NCBI GenBank assembly: GCA_905235225.1
Contig: CAJOKE010000018.1
Span: 41,218 to 105,217 of the forward strand
Direction: 5' to 3'
From: Paludibacteraceae bacterium
GTDB lineage: Bacteria > Bacteroidota > Bacteroidia > Bacteroidales > Paludibacteraceae
DNA length: 64,000 nucleotides
Part shown: positions 50,989-61,125 of the stretch, one piece after another
Position numbering within the stretch: the stretch's first letter is position 1
Layout of the letters: each line of letters opens with the position of its first letter
Translations under genes and position numbers: made by a program
The notes under the pieces: model-generated
Database searches by the model: none
The model's input: the letters and a program-made list of their open reading frames with translations, nothing else
What the model was told of the DNA's origin: nothing

Positions 50989-53970
50989 ATGTTAGAAAAG
51001 CAAATAGAGGATAATCTCATAGAGGCTCTACAACGTGCAAACTATGTTTTTCGTGATGATATTCATGACCGCAAGTCATTGGAAGAGAATTTTAAGACAA
51101 AATTTGAAAGACTCAACCATTGTCATTTGTTGGACGTGGAATATCGTCGTTTGTTGGATCAGATTATTACGGATGATGTTTTTGAAGCTTCTCGGATGCT
51201 GCGTGAGCGAGAAACTTTCATAAGAGAGGATGGAATACCTTTGCAATATACACTGGTTAATACAAAAGATTGGTGTAAAAATGAATACGAAGTGGTGAGG
51301 CAACTTCGTATAAACACTTTAAATAGTTTTCAACGCTATGATGTCATTCTCCTTATCAATGGTCTTCCTGTTGTACAGATTGAACTCAAAACTTTAGATG
51401 TAAGTCCTCGACGGGCTATTCAACAAATTGTTGATTATAAGAAAGATCCTGGAAACGGCTTCTCGAACTCTCTACTTTGTTTTATTCAATTGTTTGTCGT
51501 TAGCAATCAGAGTAATACTTATTATTTTGCGAATAACAACAATCAGCATTTCAATTTTAATGCAGACGAGCAATTCCTTCCAGTCTATCATTGGGCGGAC
51601 AAAGAAAATCATAAGATATGTGGTTTGGCGGCTTTTACAGATTGTTTTCTGGCTAAATGCAAATTAGGTGAAATGATAAGTCGTTATATGGTACTTGTTG
51701 CCAGTGAACGTAAGTTGCTTATCATGCGTCCCTACCAAATTTATGCTGTTAAAGAGATAATCAATTGTATAGATGAGAATCGTGGCAACGGATATATATG
51801 GCATACCACAGGAAGCGGTAAAACACTTACATCGTTCAAGGCCTCTACATTACTGAAAGAATGTCCTGACATAGAGAAATGTCTTTTTGTTGTAGACCGT
51901 AAGGATTTAGATAGACAAACCCGTGAAGAATTTAATCGTTTTCAAGAAGGATGTGTAGAGGAAAATACGAATACGGAAAATTTAGTAGAACGATTGGAAT
52001 CGGACGATTATGCAGACAAAGTCATTGTCACAACAATTCAGAAATTAGGACTTGCACTGGATCCTCAATTTAAGAAGCAGTATCAAAAGCGTTTGATGCC
52101 TTTGCGGGATAAACGTATAGCAATTATTTTCGATGAATGCCACCGCTCCCAGTTTGGGGATAATCACAAAGCTATTACTGAGTTTTTTCCTAACGCACAA
52201 TTGTTTGGCTTTACAGGCACTCCCATTTTTGATGAAAACGCAACCTATGTGCAGATAAGTGGTGAAGAAAAGACTTTGAAAACGACAGAAGATATTTTCC
52301 AAAAAGAATTGCATGCATATACTATTACACATGCTATAGAGGATAAAAATGTATTACGTTTTCATGTGGATTATTTCAAACCCGAAAATACTAACGCACA
52401 GACAGATGCTTCTTTGCGCAGACAAGCTATTGTGGAAGCAATTCTTGCTAAACATGATATTGCTACGAATGGACGAAAATTTAATGCGCTGTTCGCTACT
52501 GGTTCTATTAATGAAGCTATTGCATACTATGAGTTATTTAAACAGATACAACAGCGATGTGCAGAAGATCGTGAGGATTTTGAGCCATTAAATATTGCAT
52601 GCATCTTCTCCCCTCCTGCTGGAAAGAATAAGGATATTCATCAAATTCAAGAGGATTTGTTGCAGGAAAAAGAAGATAATAAAGAGGAACCCGATGTAAA
52701 GAAGAAACTCTTACAGGGTATTATCAAGGATTACAATCATCAATTTCAAACTAATCATACATTGTCGGAATTTGATGCCTATTATCAGGATATACAGAAG
52801 CGCATTAAAGATCAGCAGTATCCCAATCGTGATTATTCGCATGAGAACAAAATAGACATTACAATTGTGGTGGATATGTTGCTTACAGGCTTTGATTCCA
52901 AATATTTGAATACGCTGTATGTGGATAAAAAATTGAGATACCACCAACTTATACAAGCTTTTTCGCGCACAAATCGTATTCTAAATGATAGTAAACCTTA
53001 TGGAAATATCCTTGATTTTCGTGGACAGCAAGAAGCGGTAGATTTAGCAATCGCCCTTTTTTCCGGAGAGAAAAAGGATGAAGCACGTAGGATATGGCTT
53101 GTCGAGCCGGCTAATAAGATTATAGAGAAATACAAAGAAGCAGTAATGGCATTGTCCGATTTTATGCGGGCACAGTATTTAGAATGTACAGCGGAAGATG
53201 TCTATAACTTGCAAGGAGATGAGGCTCGTATGGCGTTTATTAGTTGTTTTAAAGAGGTTCAGCGGTACAAAACACAATTGGACCAATATACAGATATTAA
53301 CCAAGAAGAGCAACAAGTTATTGAGTCTCTCTTACCGACGGAAGAATTACAAAGTTTCCGTGGCGCATATTTGGAAACAGCACAGCAACTAAGGGCCAAA
53401 AGCAGCAAAGAGGAGAGCAATCCGGAGATAAAAGAGCAGATTGATAATATCGATTTTGAGTTTGTCTTATTTGCTTCCGCGTTGATAGATTATGACTATA
53501 TAATGGAACTCATATCTCGGTATGCTGGTGTGGGAGCGAAAAAACTAAAAATGACAAAAGAGCAACTGATTGCTTTAATTCAATCTAGCGCAAACTTGAT
53601 GGACGAGCGTGATGACATTATTGCATATATTGATTCCTTAGATTCGGATGACGCTGTTAATGGCAAAACGGAACAGGAAATCAAAGAGGGATATGAAGTG
53701 TTTAAAACGACTAAATATGCTAACGAAGTAATAGATATTGCACATCGCCATCAATTAAGTCCTAAGGTGCTGGAGAACTTTATTAATGAAATTGTTTCAC
53801 GTAAGATTTTTGATGGTGATAAACTTACTGACCTTCTTGCTCCTCTCAATTTGGGATGGAAGTCGCGCTCTAAAGAAGAAAATTTACTAATGGAAGAAAT
53901 TATCCCTATCCTCCGTCGTTTGTCAAACGGACAGGATATATCTGGTTTGTCCGCGTATGAAAACAAATAA
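50989..53970 (+). CDS. hsdR: type I restriction endonuclease subunit R
   Basis: NGYIWHTTGSGKTLTSFKA; IIFDECHRSQFG; LFGFTGTPIFDENA; N-terminal nuclease domain (INGLPVVQIELKT). Confidence 0.96.
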   Translation: MLEKQIEDNLIEALQRANYVFRDDIHDRKSLEENFKTKFERLNHCHLLDVEYRRLLDQIITDDVFEASRMLRERETFIREDGIPLQYTLVNTKDWCKNEYEVVRQLRINTLNSFQRYDVILLINGLPVVQIELKTLDVSPRRAIQQIVDYKKDPGNGFSNSLLCFIQLFVVSNQSNTYYFANNNNQHFNFNADEQFLPVYHWADKENHKICGLAAFTDCFLAKCKLGEMISRYMVLVASERKLLIMRPYQIYAVKEIINCIDENRGNGYIWHTTGSGKTLTSFKASTLLKECPDIEKCLFVVDRKDLDRQTREEFNRFQEGCVEENTNTENLVERLESDDYADKVIVTTIQKLGLALDPQFKKQYQKRLMPLRDKRIAIIFDECHRSQFGDNHKAITEFFPNAQLFGFTGTPIFDENATYVQISGEEKTLKTTEDIFQKELHAYTITHAIEDKNVLRFHVDYFKPENTNAQTDASLRRQAIVEAILAKHDIATNGRKFNALFATGSINEAIAYYELFKQIQQRCAEDREDFEPLNIACIFSPPAGKNKDIHQIQEDLLQEKEDNKEEPDVKKKLLQGIIKDYNHQFQTNHTLSEFDAYYQDIQKRIKDQQYPNRDYSHENKIDITIVVDMLLTGFDSKYLNTLYVDKKLRYHQLIQAFSRTNRILNDSKPYGNILDFRGQQEAVDLAIALFSGEKKDEARRIWLVEPANKIIEKYKEAVMALSDFMRAQYLECTAEDVYNLQGDEARMAFISCFKEVQRYKTQLDQYTDINQEEQQVIESLLPTEELQSFRGAYLETAQQLRAKSSKEESNPEIKEQIDNIDFEFVLFASALIDYDYIMELISRYAGVGAKKLKMTKEQLIALIQSSANLMDERDDIIAYIDSLDSDDAVNGKTEQEIKEGYEVFKTTKYANEVIDIAHRHQLSPKVLENFINEIVSRKIFDGDKLTDLLAPLNLGWKSRSKEENLLMEEIIPILRRLSNGQDISGLSAYENK

Positions 53971-55184
53971 TACATTCTATAGATTCTCTGACTTTGTGAG
54001 GTGTCCTAAATGGAAAGGACACCCATTAAGTCATTTCCTCAAAGAACGGAAAGAAAAAAGTGATGGTATTGCCACTGTACATTCAGTGTCCTTGCAATAT
54101 GGCTTAGTGAATCAGGTGGATTATTTAGGACGAAATTATGCAGCGGAAGATACATCAAATTATAAATTGGTTTATCCTAATGATGTAGTATATACAAAAA
54201 GTCCAACAGTTCCCATATGGCATAATTAAGCAAAACAGAAACCCTTATAAAGTGATAGTATCTCCTCTTTATGGAGTTTTCAAACCTATCAATAAATACA
54301 TAGGATATATTATACAATCTTATTTTGAAGTTCCTAATAGGTTGAATAAATATTTAAGTCCGATTATTCAAAAAGGAGCAAAGAATACGATAAATATATC
54401 AAATAGCACTTTTATTTCAAGAGAAGTGGTTTTGCCTGAAAATGAGCAAGAGCAAAAAAAGATAGCACAATGCCTGGCATCAATAAATACCCAAATCAGA
54501 CAACAACAGAAACAAATTGATGTCCTCATACAGCACAAAAAAGCTTTATTGCAACAATTATTTCCCCAGAGAGGACAATCAACACCTTTATTGCGTTATT
54601 TCATAGGATCAAAAAAGAAGTGGCATTATGTTGAGATGCGAAAAGTGGCGATATTGAGAACAAAACGTAATGTTAATAATAGTAAAAAAGTAATGACTAA
54701 TTCCGCTAATTATGGAATTATTATGCAGCAAGATTACTTTGAAAGGAATATTGTTGATAATGATCATTTACAAAAATACTATATAGTAGAAAACGGGGAT
54801 TTTGTATATAATTCTCGTATATCGGTTACGGCTCCGGTTGGTCCTATATCAAAGAATTATTTAGCAACAGGAGTTATTTCACCATTGTATATGGTGTTCA
54901 GATTTAATATCGACAAAGATGACTTTTATGTATATTATTTTCAATCTGAACATTGGCAAGTACAACTGAAAAGAATAGCTAACAATGGAGCGCGATTTGA
55001 TAGAATGAGTATTAGTCCTTCTGATTTTTTTAATATTAAAGTTCCTGTCCCTTCTGCCGAAGAGAGGGAATATATATCTAAATTGTTTATATCCATTGAT
55101 AACTTAATAAATAATATGCAGCAAAAAGTAGATTTGCTTATGCTACAGAAGAAGGGACTTTTACAGAAATTATTTCCGAATTAA
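53957..55184 (+). pseudogene. hsdS: type I restriction-modification specificity subunit, split by a frameshift near 54206-54213
   Basis: Two ORFs (53957-54229 and 54252-55184). The expected ..YTKSPT / FPYGIIKQNRNPYKVIVSPLYGVF continuation changes frame. Two TRDs and conserved QQQKQIDVLIQHKKALLQQLFPQ helices. Confidence 0.88.
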
Positions 55185-55195
55185 AACAAAATAGA

Positions 55196-56287
55196 ATGAA
55201 TACAATAGCGCAACAATTATTGGAATTAGATAAACATATCGTGCTCGTATATGCCTTTAATGGAACAGGAAAAACACGATTGTCCGTTGCTTATAAAGAT
55301 GTAACGAAACAAGCAAATGGTAATAAACATGCTGGTGTTTATTACAATGCTTACAGCGAGGATTTGTTTGTTTGGGAGAATGACGAAGAACATCATGGAG
55401 CAAATATAAAACTAGAAATAAAGTCAAGTAGTCTAAATCAATATCTTCAATATATAACGGAGGAAAAATTAGATGAGCATTTAAAGGACTATAAGCCTCG
55501 TTTTGATTATCGTTTCCATAATTATGTTGATGCATCTGATGGTATTGAATACATTCAGTTTTATGTTAAAAAGGATCAACCTGAAAATCAAGAGGAGGAT
55601 GTGCACAAAGATGATACACCAATCAAGCTATCAAGAGGTGAACAGCAATTCTTTATCTGGTGTTTTTTTCTGACGTTATTTGATATCGAAGAATTTACCG
55701 GACAAGACAAGCAATCACATCATTTTTTCATTGACGACCCTGTTTCAAGTTTCGACGATCATAATATTTTTATAACTGTCGCTTCATTGATGAATTTAAT
55801 AGAAAAACACTATGCAAATAGAAAAATAGTGATAACTACTCATCATATTGGATTATTTGCTATTTTATATAATTGGTTGAGTAAATCAGAAAAAAGTGGC
55901 TCGTATAAAAAACAACTTAAAACTTATATCCTCAAACGCTATGGAGATACGGTTACTTTACAAAGTGATGATAAAGAAGTATTATTATATCACCTTGAGT
56001 TGTTGCAAATTATTAAAAATGCAATAAATGAGGATAAGTTATATGCATACCATTTTACTTTACTTCGGCAAGTCCTAGAAAATATTTCTTCATTTTTAGG
56101 GGCAGGAGCTTTTTCTTATGCCTTGGAACAAATAGGTATTGATAAAAATGATGCAAATATTGTAAATGCCTTGTCTCATAAAAATATATTTCGATATGAA
56201 TCGGTTGAATTAGTTCCTGATAACAAGGAACGATTAATTTATATTTTCGAAGCATTGATGAAAAAGTATAAGTTTATTTTACACTAA
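55196..56287 (+). CDS. PrrC-like AAA ATPase / candidate anticodon nuclease within the hsd locus
   Basis: Walker A FNGTGKTRLS; signature LSRGEQQFFIW; Walker B HHFFIDDPVSSFDDHN; H-loop ITTHH; C-terminal LLRQVLEN...ALSHKN (R-x3-E ... H). Confidence 0.7.
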   Translation: MNTIAQQLLELDKHIVLVYAFNGTGKTRLSVAYKDVTKQANGNKHAGVYYNAYSEDLFVWENDEEHHGANIKLEIKSSSLNQYLQYITEEKLDEHLKDYKPRFDYRFHNYVDASDGIEYIQFYVKKDQPENQEEDVHKDDTPIKLSRGEQQFFIWCFFLTLFDIEEFTGQDKQSHHFFIDDPVSSFDDHNIFITVASLMNLIEKHYANRKIVITTHHIGLFAILYNWLSKSEKSGSYKKQLKTYILKRYGDTVTLQSDDKEVLLYHLELLQIIKNAINEDKLYAYHFTLLRQVLENISSFLGAGAFSYALEQIGIDKNDANIVNALSHKNIFRYESVELVPDNKERLIYIFEALMKKYKFILH

Positions 56288-56301
56288 TAAAAGAATTAAT
56301 T

Positions 56302-57930
56302 ATGAGCGCAACAGACAATAATAAATTAGGAAAACTTTTGTGGGCAATCGCCAATCAATTGCGTGGAGCAATGAATGCTGATGATTTTAGAGATTATATG
56401 CTTTCATTCCTCTTTTTGCGTTATTTGTCAGATAATTATATTGCAGCTGTCAAAAAAGAATTAGGAAGAGAATATCCTGATGAATTGAATCCAAATGTAA
56501 AGCGAAAATTGAAAGGTACTACGCCCTTACAATTGTGGTATGATGAAAATAAGGAAGATATTATAGAGTTTGAACGTGTAATGCGTAGACGTATCCATTA
56601 TGTTATCAAACCGGAATATTTATGGCAGAATATCTTTGTTCTTTCTCTAAAACAGGATGAGGACCTGCTTAATACACTGGAAGATGGTTTTAGATATATT
56701 GAGAACGAATCATTTGAAAGCACATTTCAAGGCTTGTTCTCTGAAATAAACCTTAATTCCGAGAAATTAGGACGTAACTACAAAGAAAGGAATTTGCAGT
56801 TATGTAAGATAATTGTAACAATTAATGACGGCATTGACCAATTCCCTCAAGATAGAGATTCTTTAGGTGATGCTTATGAATATTTGATTGGACAATTTGC
56901 TGCGGGATCTGGGAAGAAGGCTGGTGAATTTTATACACCGCAAAAGGTCTCGACTATTCTTTCGCGTATAGTAACGCTTGATTGTCAATCGCCGGAAACA
57001 GGTAAACGCGACCACATCAATCAAGTGCTTGATATGACATGTGGTTCAGGTTCGTTACTGCTGAACGTTCGCAAAGAGTGTGGCAAACAGGTAGGAAAGA
57101 TATATGGGCAGGAAAAAAACATCACTACATATAACCTTGCACGCATGAATATGATTCTGCATGGAGTGAAAGATACAGAATTTTCTATTCATCATGGTGA
57201 TACGTTGATGAATGATTGGGATATTCTAAAGGAAATGAATCCTGCAAAGAAGATACATTTTGACGCTGTCGTGGCAAATCCTCCGTTTTCTTTGCGCTGG
57301 GATCCTTCGGAAGAATTGCTACAAGATTTCAGGTTCTCACGTTATGGAATAGCTCCACGTATAGCAGCCGATTTCGCGTTTCTATTGCATGGATTCCACT
57401 ATTTGAGTGATGATGGTACGATGGCAATCATTCTTCCTCATGGTGTATTGTTCCGTGGAGGTAAAGAAGAAGCTATTCGTAAAAAACTGATAGTTGAAGG
57501 CTGTATAGATACGATTATCGGATTACCACAGGGCTTGTTCTATTCGACAGGCATTCCTGTTTGCATTATTGTGTTGAAGAAATGCCGCAAAAGCGATGAT
57601 ATATTGTTTATTAATGCGAGTGGCAAAGAACATTATGAACGAGGGCGCAAACAAAATGCACTACGGGATGAAGATGTTAATAAGATAGTGGACACATACC
57701 AGCATCGTATAGAAGAAATACGTTATTCTCGCCGTGTTTCTTTAAAAGAAATTCATGATAATGATTATAATTTGAATATTACTCGTTATGTGGATCTTAC
57801 AACAGATGAAGAGCCGATAGATATTAATGCTGTTCATGAACAGTTAGTAGAAATTGAAAACAGCATCCAGTCCGCTAAAGCTGAGCACAACAAATACCTC
57901 GCCGAATTAGGTTTGCCATTATTGCCATAA
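56302..57930 (+). CDS. hsdM: type I restriction-modification methyltransferase subunit M
   Basis: GEFYTPQKVSTILSRIV; LDMTCGSGSLLLNVRKE; FDAVVANPPFSLRW (NPPF). Confidence 0.97.
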   Translation: MSATDNNKLGKLLWAIANQLRGAMNADDFRDYMLSFLFLRYLSDNYIAAVKKELGREYPDELNPNVKRKLKGTTPLQLWYDENKEDIIEFERVMRRRIHYVIKPEYLWQNIFVLSLKQDEDLLNTLEDGFRYIENESFESTFQGLFSEINLNSEKLGRNYKERNLQLCKIIVTINDGIDQFPQDRDSLGDAYEYLIGQFAAGSGKKAGEFYTPQKVSTILSRIVTLDCQSPETGKRDHINQVLDMTCGSGSLLLNVRKECGKQVGKIYGQEKNITTYNLARMNMILHGVKDTEFSIHHGDTLMNDWDILKEMNPAKKIHFDAVVANPPFSLRWDPSEELLQDFRFSRYGIAPRIAADFAFLLHGFHYLSDDGTMAIILPHGVLFRGGKEEAIRKKLIVEGCIDTIIGLPQGLFYSTGIPVCIIVLKKCRKSDDILFINASGKEHYERGRKQNALRDEDVNKIVDTYQHRIEEIRYSRRVSLKEIHDNDYNLNITRYVDLTTDEEPIDINAVHEQLVEIENSIQSAKAEHNKYLAELGLPLLP

Positions 57931-58190
57931 TATTTACATTGTGAATACATTCATTTTTAATAAGTAATAATCAATACATCTGTCCAAGCCCCTCGAAAGC
58001 GATAGAATAAATATCCAAGTAGCAAACGACAAAATAACAAAACGCAAAAAAATGCAAAAAAGTTGCTTTTAAGGTGATAGATTTCTTATCCCCAAGGGAA
58101 CGATCACTACGTGTGCAGGTCTTTTTTGACTTATATATGGAGGGGTAAAAAAAACACAAATCCTTCAACGCTAGACACAACGAATAATAT

Positions 58191-58493
58191 ATGGCTAAGA
58201 AAAAATCATCAAGAGAAATAACCATTCGCAGTTCGGCTGCTGAATATCTGACTTTTGTTAGTGCCATCGGCGACCAACCGCAAAGCGTAGAATTGCGCTA
58301 TGAAGACGAAAACATCTGGCTAACGCAACGCCTGATGGCGGAATTATATGGTGTGGATGTGCGCACAATAAATGACCATATTCAAAAGGTATATAACGAC
58401 CATGAATTGGAAGAGGGGGCAACTATCCGTAATTTTCGGATAGTTCAAACTGAAGGCACCCGACAAGTGATTAAACCGTTTCCTCAAAATTAA
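58191..58493 (+). pseudogene. RhuM-like protein, C-terminally truncated
   Basis: VELRYEDENIWLTQRLMAELYGVDVRTINDHIQKVYNDHELEEGATIRNFRIVQTEGTRQV, then an unrelated stop. Confidence 0.75.
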
Positions 58494-58564
58494 CCTATCT
58501 GCCCACATAATTAACGCAACAAAATCGAATACAATATGACTAAACGCAAAAGATTGATGCGAAC

Positions 58565-59347
58565 ATGAAACAGTATGTTATTATTCCACTTATCGTATCG
58601 GCATTAGCCTTGTGCAGTTGCAGCCGTCCGGCAGAGTCAGTTCGTGCCGGCAGCGTGGTGCGAGACACATTGGCCGGAGTGCCTTGCTGCGTGTATCTGC
58701 CTGCCGGTTATAGCCAAGTAGCCGGGGCAAAGAAATTTCCGGTGCTGTACCTGCAGCACGGGATGTACGGAAAGGAAGATGACTGGACTGCCAAAGGACG
58801 GTTGGTCGAGATAATGGACTCGCTGCTGCAAGCCGGAGAGGTGAAAGAGATGGTGGTAATCATGCCGGATAACTGTCCGTCTTATCCCACGCCGGAAGAG
58901 GAGCGTACCCATGCGATGAACGGTGAATGGATAGCACGTTTTGCGGATTTCATGGCGGCCTCAGAAGCCCGGTACGCCATCAGCAGTGCGCCCTCGCAAC
59001 GCGCCATCGCGGGACTCTCCATGGGCGGGTTTCATACGATGCATGTCAGTCATCATCTCGCCGGACAGTTTGCGTATGTAGGACTCTTCTCCGCGGCTAT
59101 ACGACCGGTTGAACCCAATCCGGTATATGACAATTGGGAACAGGAAGTGCGCGAACAGATGCAGTCCACGCGCCTCTACTGGATAGGTATCGGACGAGAG
59201 GATTTTCTGTATGACTTCAATACCGACTACCGCCGCTGGCTGGAGCAAAACAACATCGAATATACCTACTACGAAAGCCCGGGCGGACACACATGGGACA
59301 ACTGGCAGGAGTATCTATGCCGGTTCCTGAAGAAAGTAACATTTTAA
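58565..59347 (+). CDS. esterase-D-like secreted alpha/beta hydrolase (lipoprotein)
   Basis: LALCSCSRPA lipobox; FPVLYLQHGMYGKEDDW; AIAGLSMGGFHTMHV; ESPGGHTWDNWQEYLCRFL. Confidence 0.9.
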   Translation: MKQYVIIPLIVSALALCSCSRPAESVRAGSVVRDTLAGVPCCVYLPAGYSQVAGAKKFPVLYLQHGMYGKEDDWTAKGRLVEIMDSLLQAGEVKEMVVIMPDNCPSYPTPEEERTHAMNGEWIARFADFMAASEARYAISSAPSQRAIAGLSMGGFHTMHVSHHLAGQFAYVGLFSAAIRPVEPNPVYDNWEQEVREQMQSTRLYWIGIGREDFLYDFNTDYRRWLEQNNIEYTYYESPGGHTWDNWQEYLCRFLKKVTF

Positions 59348-59418
59348 GCTTGCTAAAACTTGTGTGCGCGGGTCCTAAAAACACAAATAATATATCAAAA
59401 CAGCCAATTACAAAACCT

Positions 59419-59997
59419 ATGACCATCAAAGAGATATTCGAGTTGCGAAAGGAAGGTAAGACTGAAGAAGCCTATCAAGCCGTGCTACCGATGTACAAAG
59501 TTCATCACGGGCATTATACCACAATCTGTATGTTCTGGTGTGCAGTCGATATGGCGCAACTTCATATCAATCAGGGACAAAGAGCCGAAGCAGTGCGGAT
59601 ACTAAAAAGTCTATGCCGATTATATCCGTCATTAGACGATAGTACCGGCGCAGGACGTCACACGCTGATGAGTCTTGCGATACAAGTTGCAAAATATAAT
59701 GACTACAAATACACTACCGAAAAGGATATACAAGTTGAAAATACTTTCTCCTTCATAGATTTTGCTATGTGGTGGGATTTGTCGCACCTGACAGAAAAAG
59801 ATTGGTGGAGTGGGCAAGAAAACGAGCAAAAGCGGTCTTCGCGCGGACAGGAGATAGCCATGCTAATATTTCAAGAAGCAAAAGACAGCAAAGACAAGGA
59901 CAAACGAAATCAAGCACTTCGCTTCATAAAGACAGCATTGGAACAGTATCCAAACGATACAACGCTGCAAACAGCCCTATTAGAATTATCTGCATAA
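59419..59997 (+). CDS. TPR-like hypothetical protein
   Basis: MTIKEIFELRKEGKTEEAYQAVLPMYKVHHGHYTTICMFWCAVDMAQLHINQGQRAEAVRILKSL. Confidence 0.7.
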   Translation: MTIKEIFELRKEGKTEEAYQAVLPMYKVHHGHYTTICMFWCAVDMAQLHINQGQRAEAVRILKSLCRLYPSLDDSTGAGRHTLMSLAIQVAKYNDYKYTTEKDIQVENTFSFIDFAMWWDLSHLTEKDWWSGQENEQKRSSRGQEIAMLIFQEAKDSKDKDKRNQALRFIKTALEQYPNDTTLQTALLELSA

Positions 59998-60000
59998 AAA

Positions 60001-61125
60001 CTATTCAGGCACGTTGGGCGGGATATGTGCTATTTGTTTTAGAAAATCAGAAAGATACATGCGCCAATTGCGCCAAGTATGACCACCTGTTGTTTCATGA
60101 TAACAATGGGCGGTTTTGTTTTTCTCCAACTGTTTCATGAAGCGTTTGGCATTGGGGTGGAACATATCTCGCCTGCCGGTATAGACAAATACCATTGTGC
60201 TGTCTTTAGGTAACTGATTTTTGTGTACCACGGGAGAAAACATACCCATTGCCTCGAAATATCCCGGTAATAAATTGACGGTATTAGCTGCTAAACGTGC
60301 GCCATCAGACAGTCCGGCAATATAATGTTTGTCCGAAACAGGATAAGTACTATCTATCTTCTGAATCAGTTCCACTATTGCTTTCTCAATATCATGGTCA
60401 TGGCACAAACGCGGATAATTGAAAATATTATTCCATAACGTACGATGGCTTGGGCGGTCCTCATGCACCCCTTCATTGACATCCGGCATAACAATAATCA
60501 TCGGAGCGCAGAGTCCTTTCGCGACCATGTTTTCCAAGATGTGAATAGCCCGCCCGCGCTCTATCCATGAGCCTTCATAACCGTTAATACCATGAATAAG
60601 ATAAAGCACCGGATACCTGATATTTTTCGTAGTGTCATATCCGGCAGGCAAGTAGATATTCATGCGTCGGTGGAGTTTCTCATTAGTACTATACCACGAT
60701 GTGCGGATCAAGTATCCCGTCTGCTTGGGTGTGCGATAGACATCCGCCTGCGGTGTTCCCCCTACATGCACATGCACCACATTCCATTTATACATCCTCT
60801 GCCATGCCGTGTCGCTATTAAGCGGGTCTGGTTTGCGTTTACCGTTCACGCGGAAACAATAGGTGTACATCTCCGGACTTACTTTGCTGGTTGTTAGCCA
60901 GAAACATCCGTCGCTGTCACGACGCATCCGAATCCGATGCGTCAGGTCTGTATAATGCGCCGTTTCTTCATCGGCATACAGCAAATCGCTCTGCACACTG
61001 ACTCTTTTTGCCTCGCCGCAGTAACAAAAACTGACAGTACTATCCTGATGTACAAACACTTGCGCCGGACTATAAAGAGGAAAAACCGACAACACAAGCA
61101 GTAGCCAACGACAATCATTCATCAT
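60001..61125 (-). CDS. esterase-D-like (CE1-type) secreted hydrolase with N-terminal CBM48/E-set-like domain
   Basis: YPVLYLIHGINGYEGSWIERGRA; YIAGLSDGARLAANTV; ETTGGHTWRNWRMYLSDFL. Confidence 0.88.
   Translation of the reverse strand: MMNDCRWLLLVLSVFPLYSPAQVFVHQDSTVSFCYCGEAKRVSVQSDLLYADEETAHYTDLTHRIRMRRDSDGCFWLTTSKVSPEMYTYCFRVNGKRKPDPLNSDTAWQRMYKWNVVHVHVGGTPQADVYRTPKQTGYLIRTSWYSTNEKLHRRMNIYLPAGYDTTKNIRYPVLYLIHGINGYEGSWIERGRAIHILENMVAKGLCAPMIIVMPDVNEGVHEDRPSHRTLWNNIFNYPRLCHDHDIEKAIVELIQKIDSTYPVSDKHYIAGLSDGARLAANTVNLLPGYFEAMGMFSPVVHKNQLPKDSTMVFVYTGRRDMFHPNAKRFMKQLEKNKTAHCYHETTGGHTWRNWRMYLSDFLKQIAHIPPNVPE

Noticed and set aside
53957-55184. Phase-variable shufflon at hsdS
   Set aside because: No site-specific recombinase, no second hsdS cassette and no inverted repeats seen around the gene; a simple frameshift is the better reading
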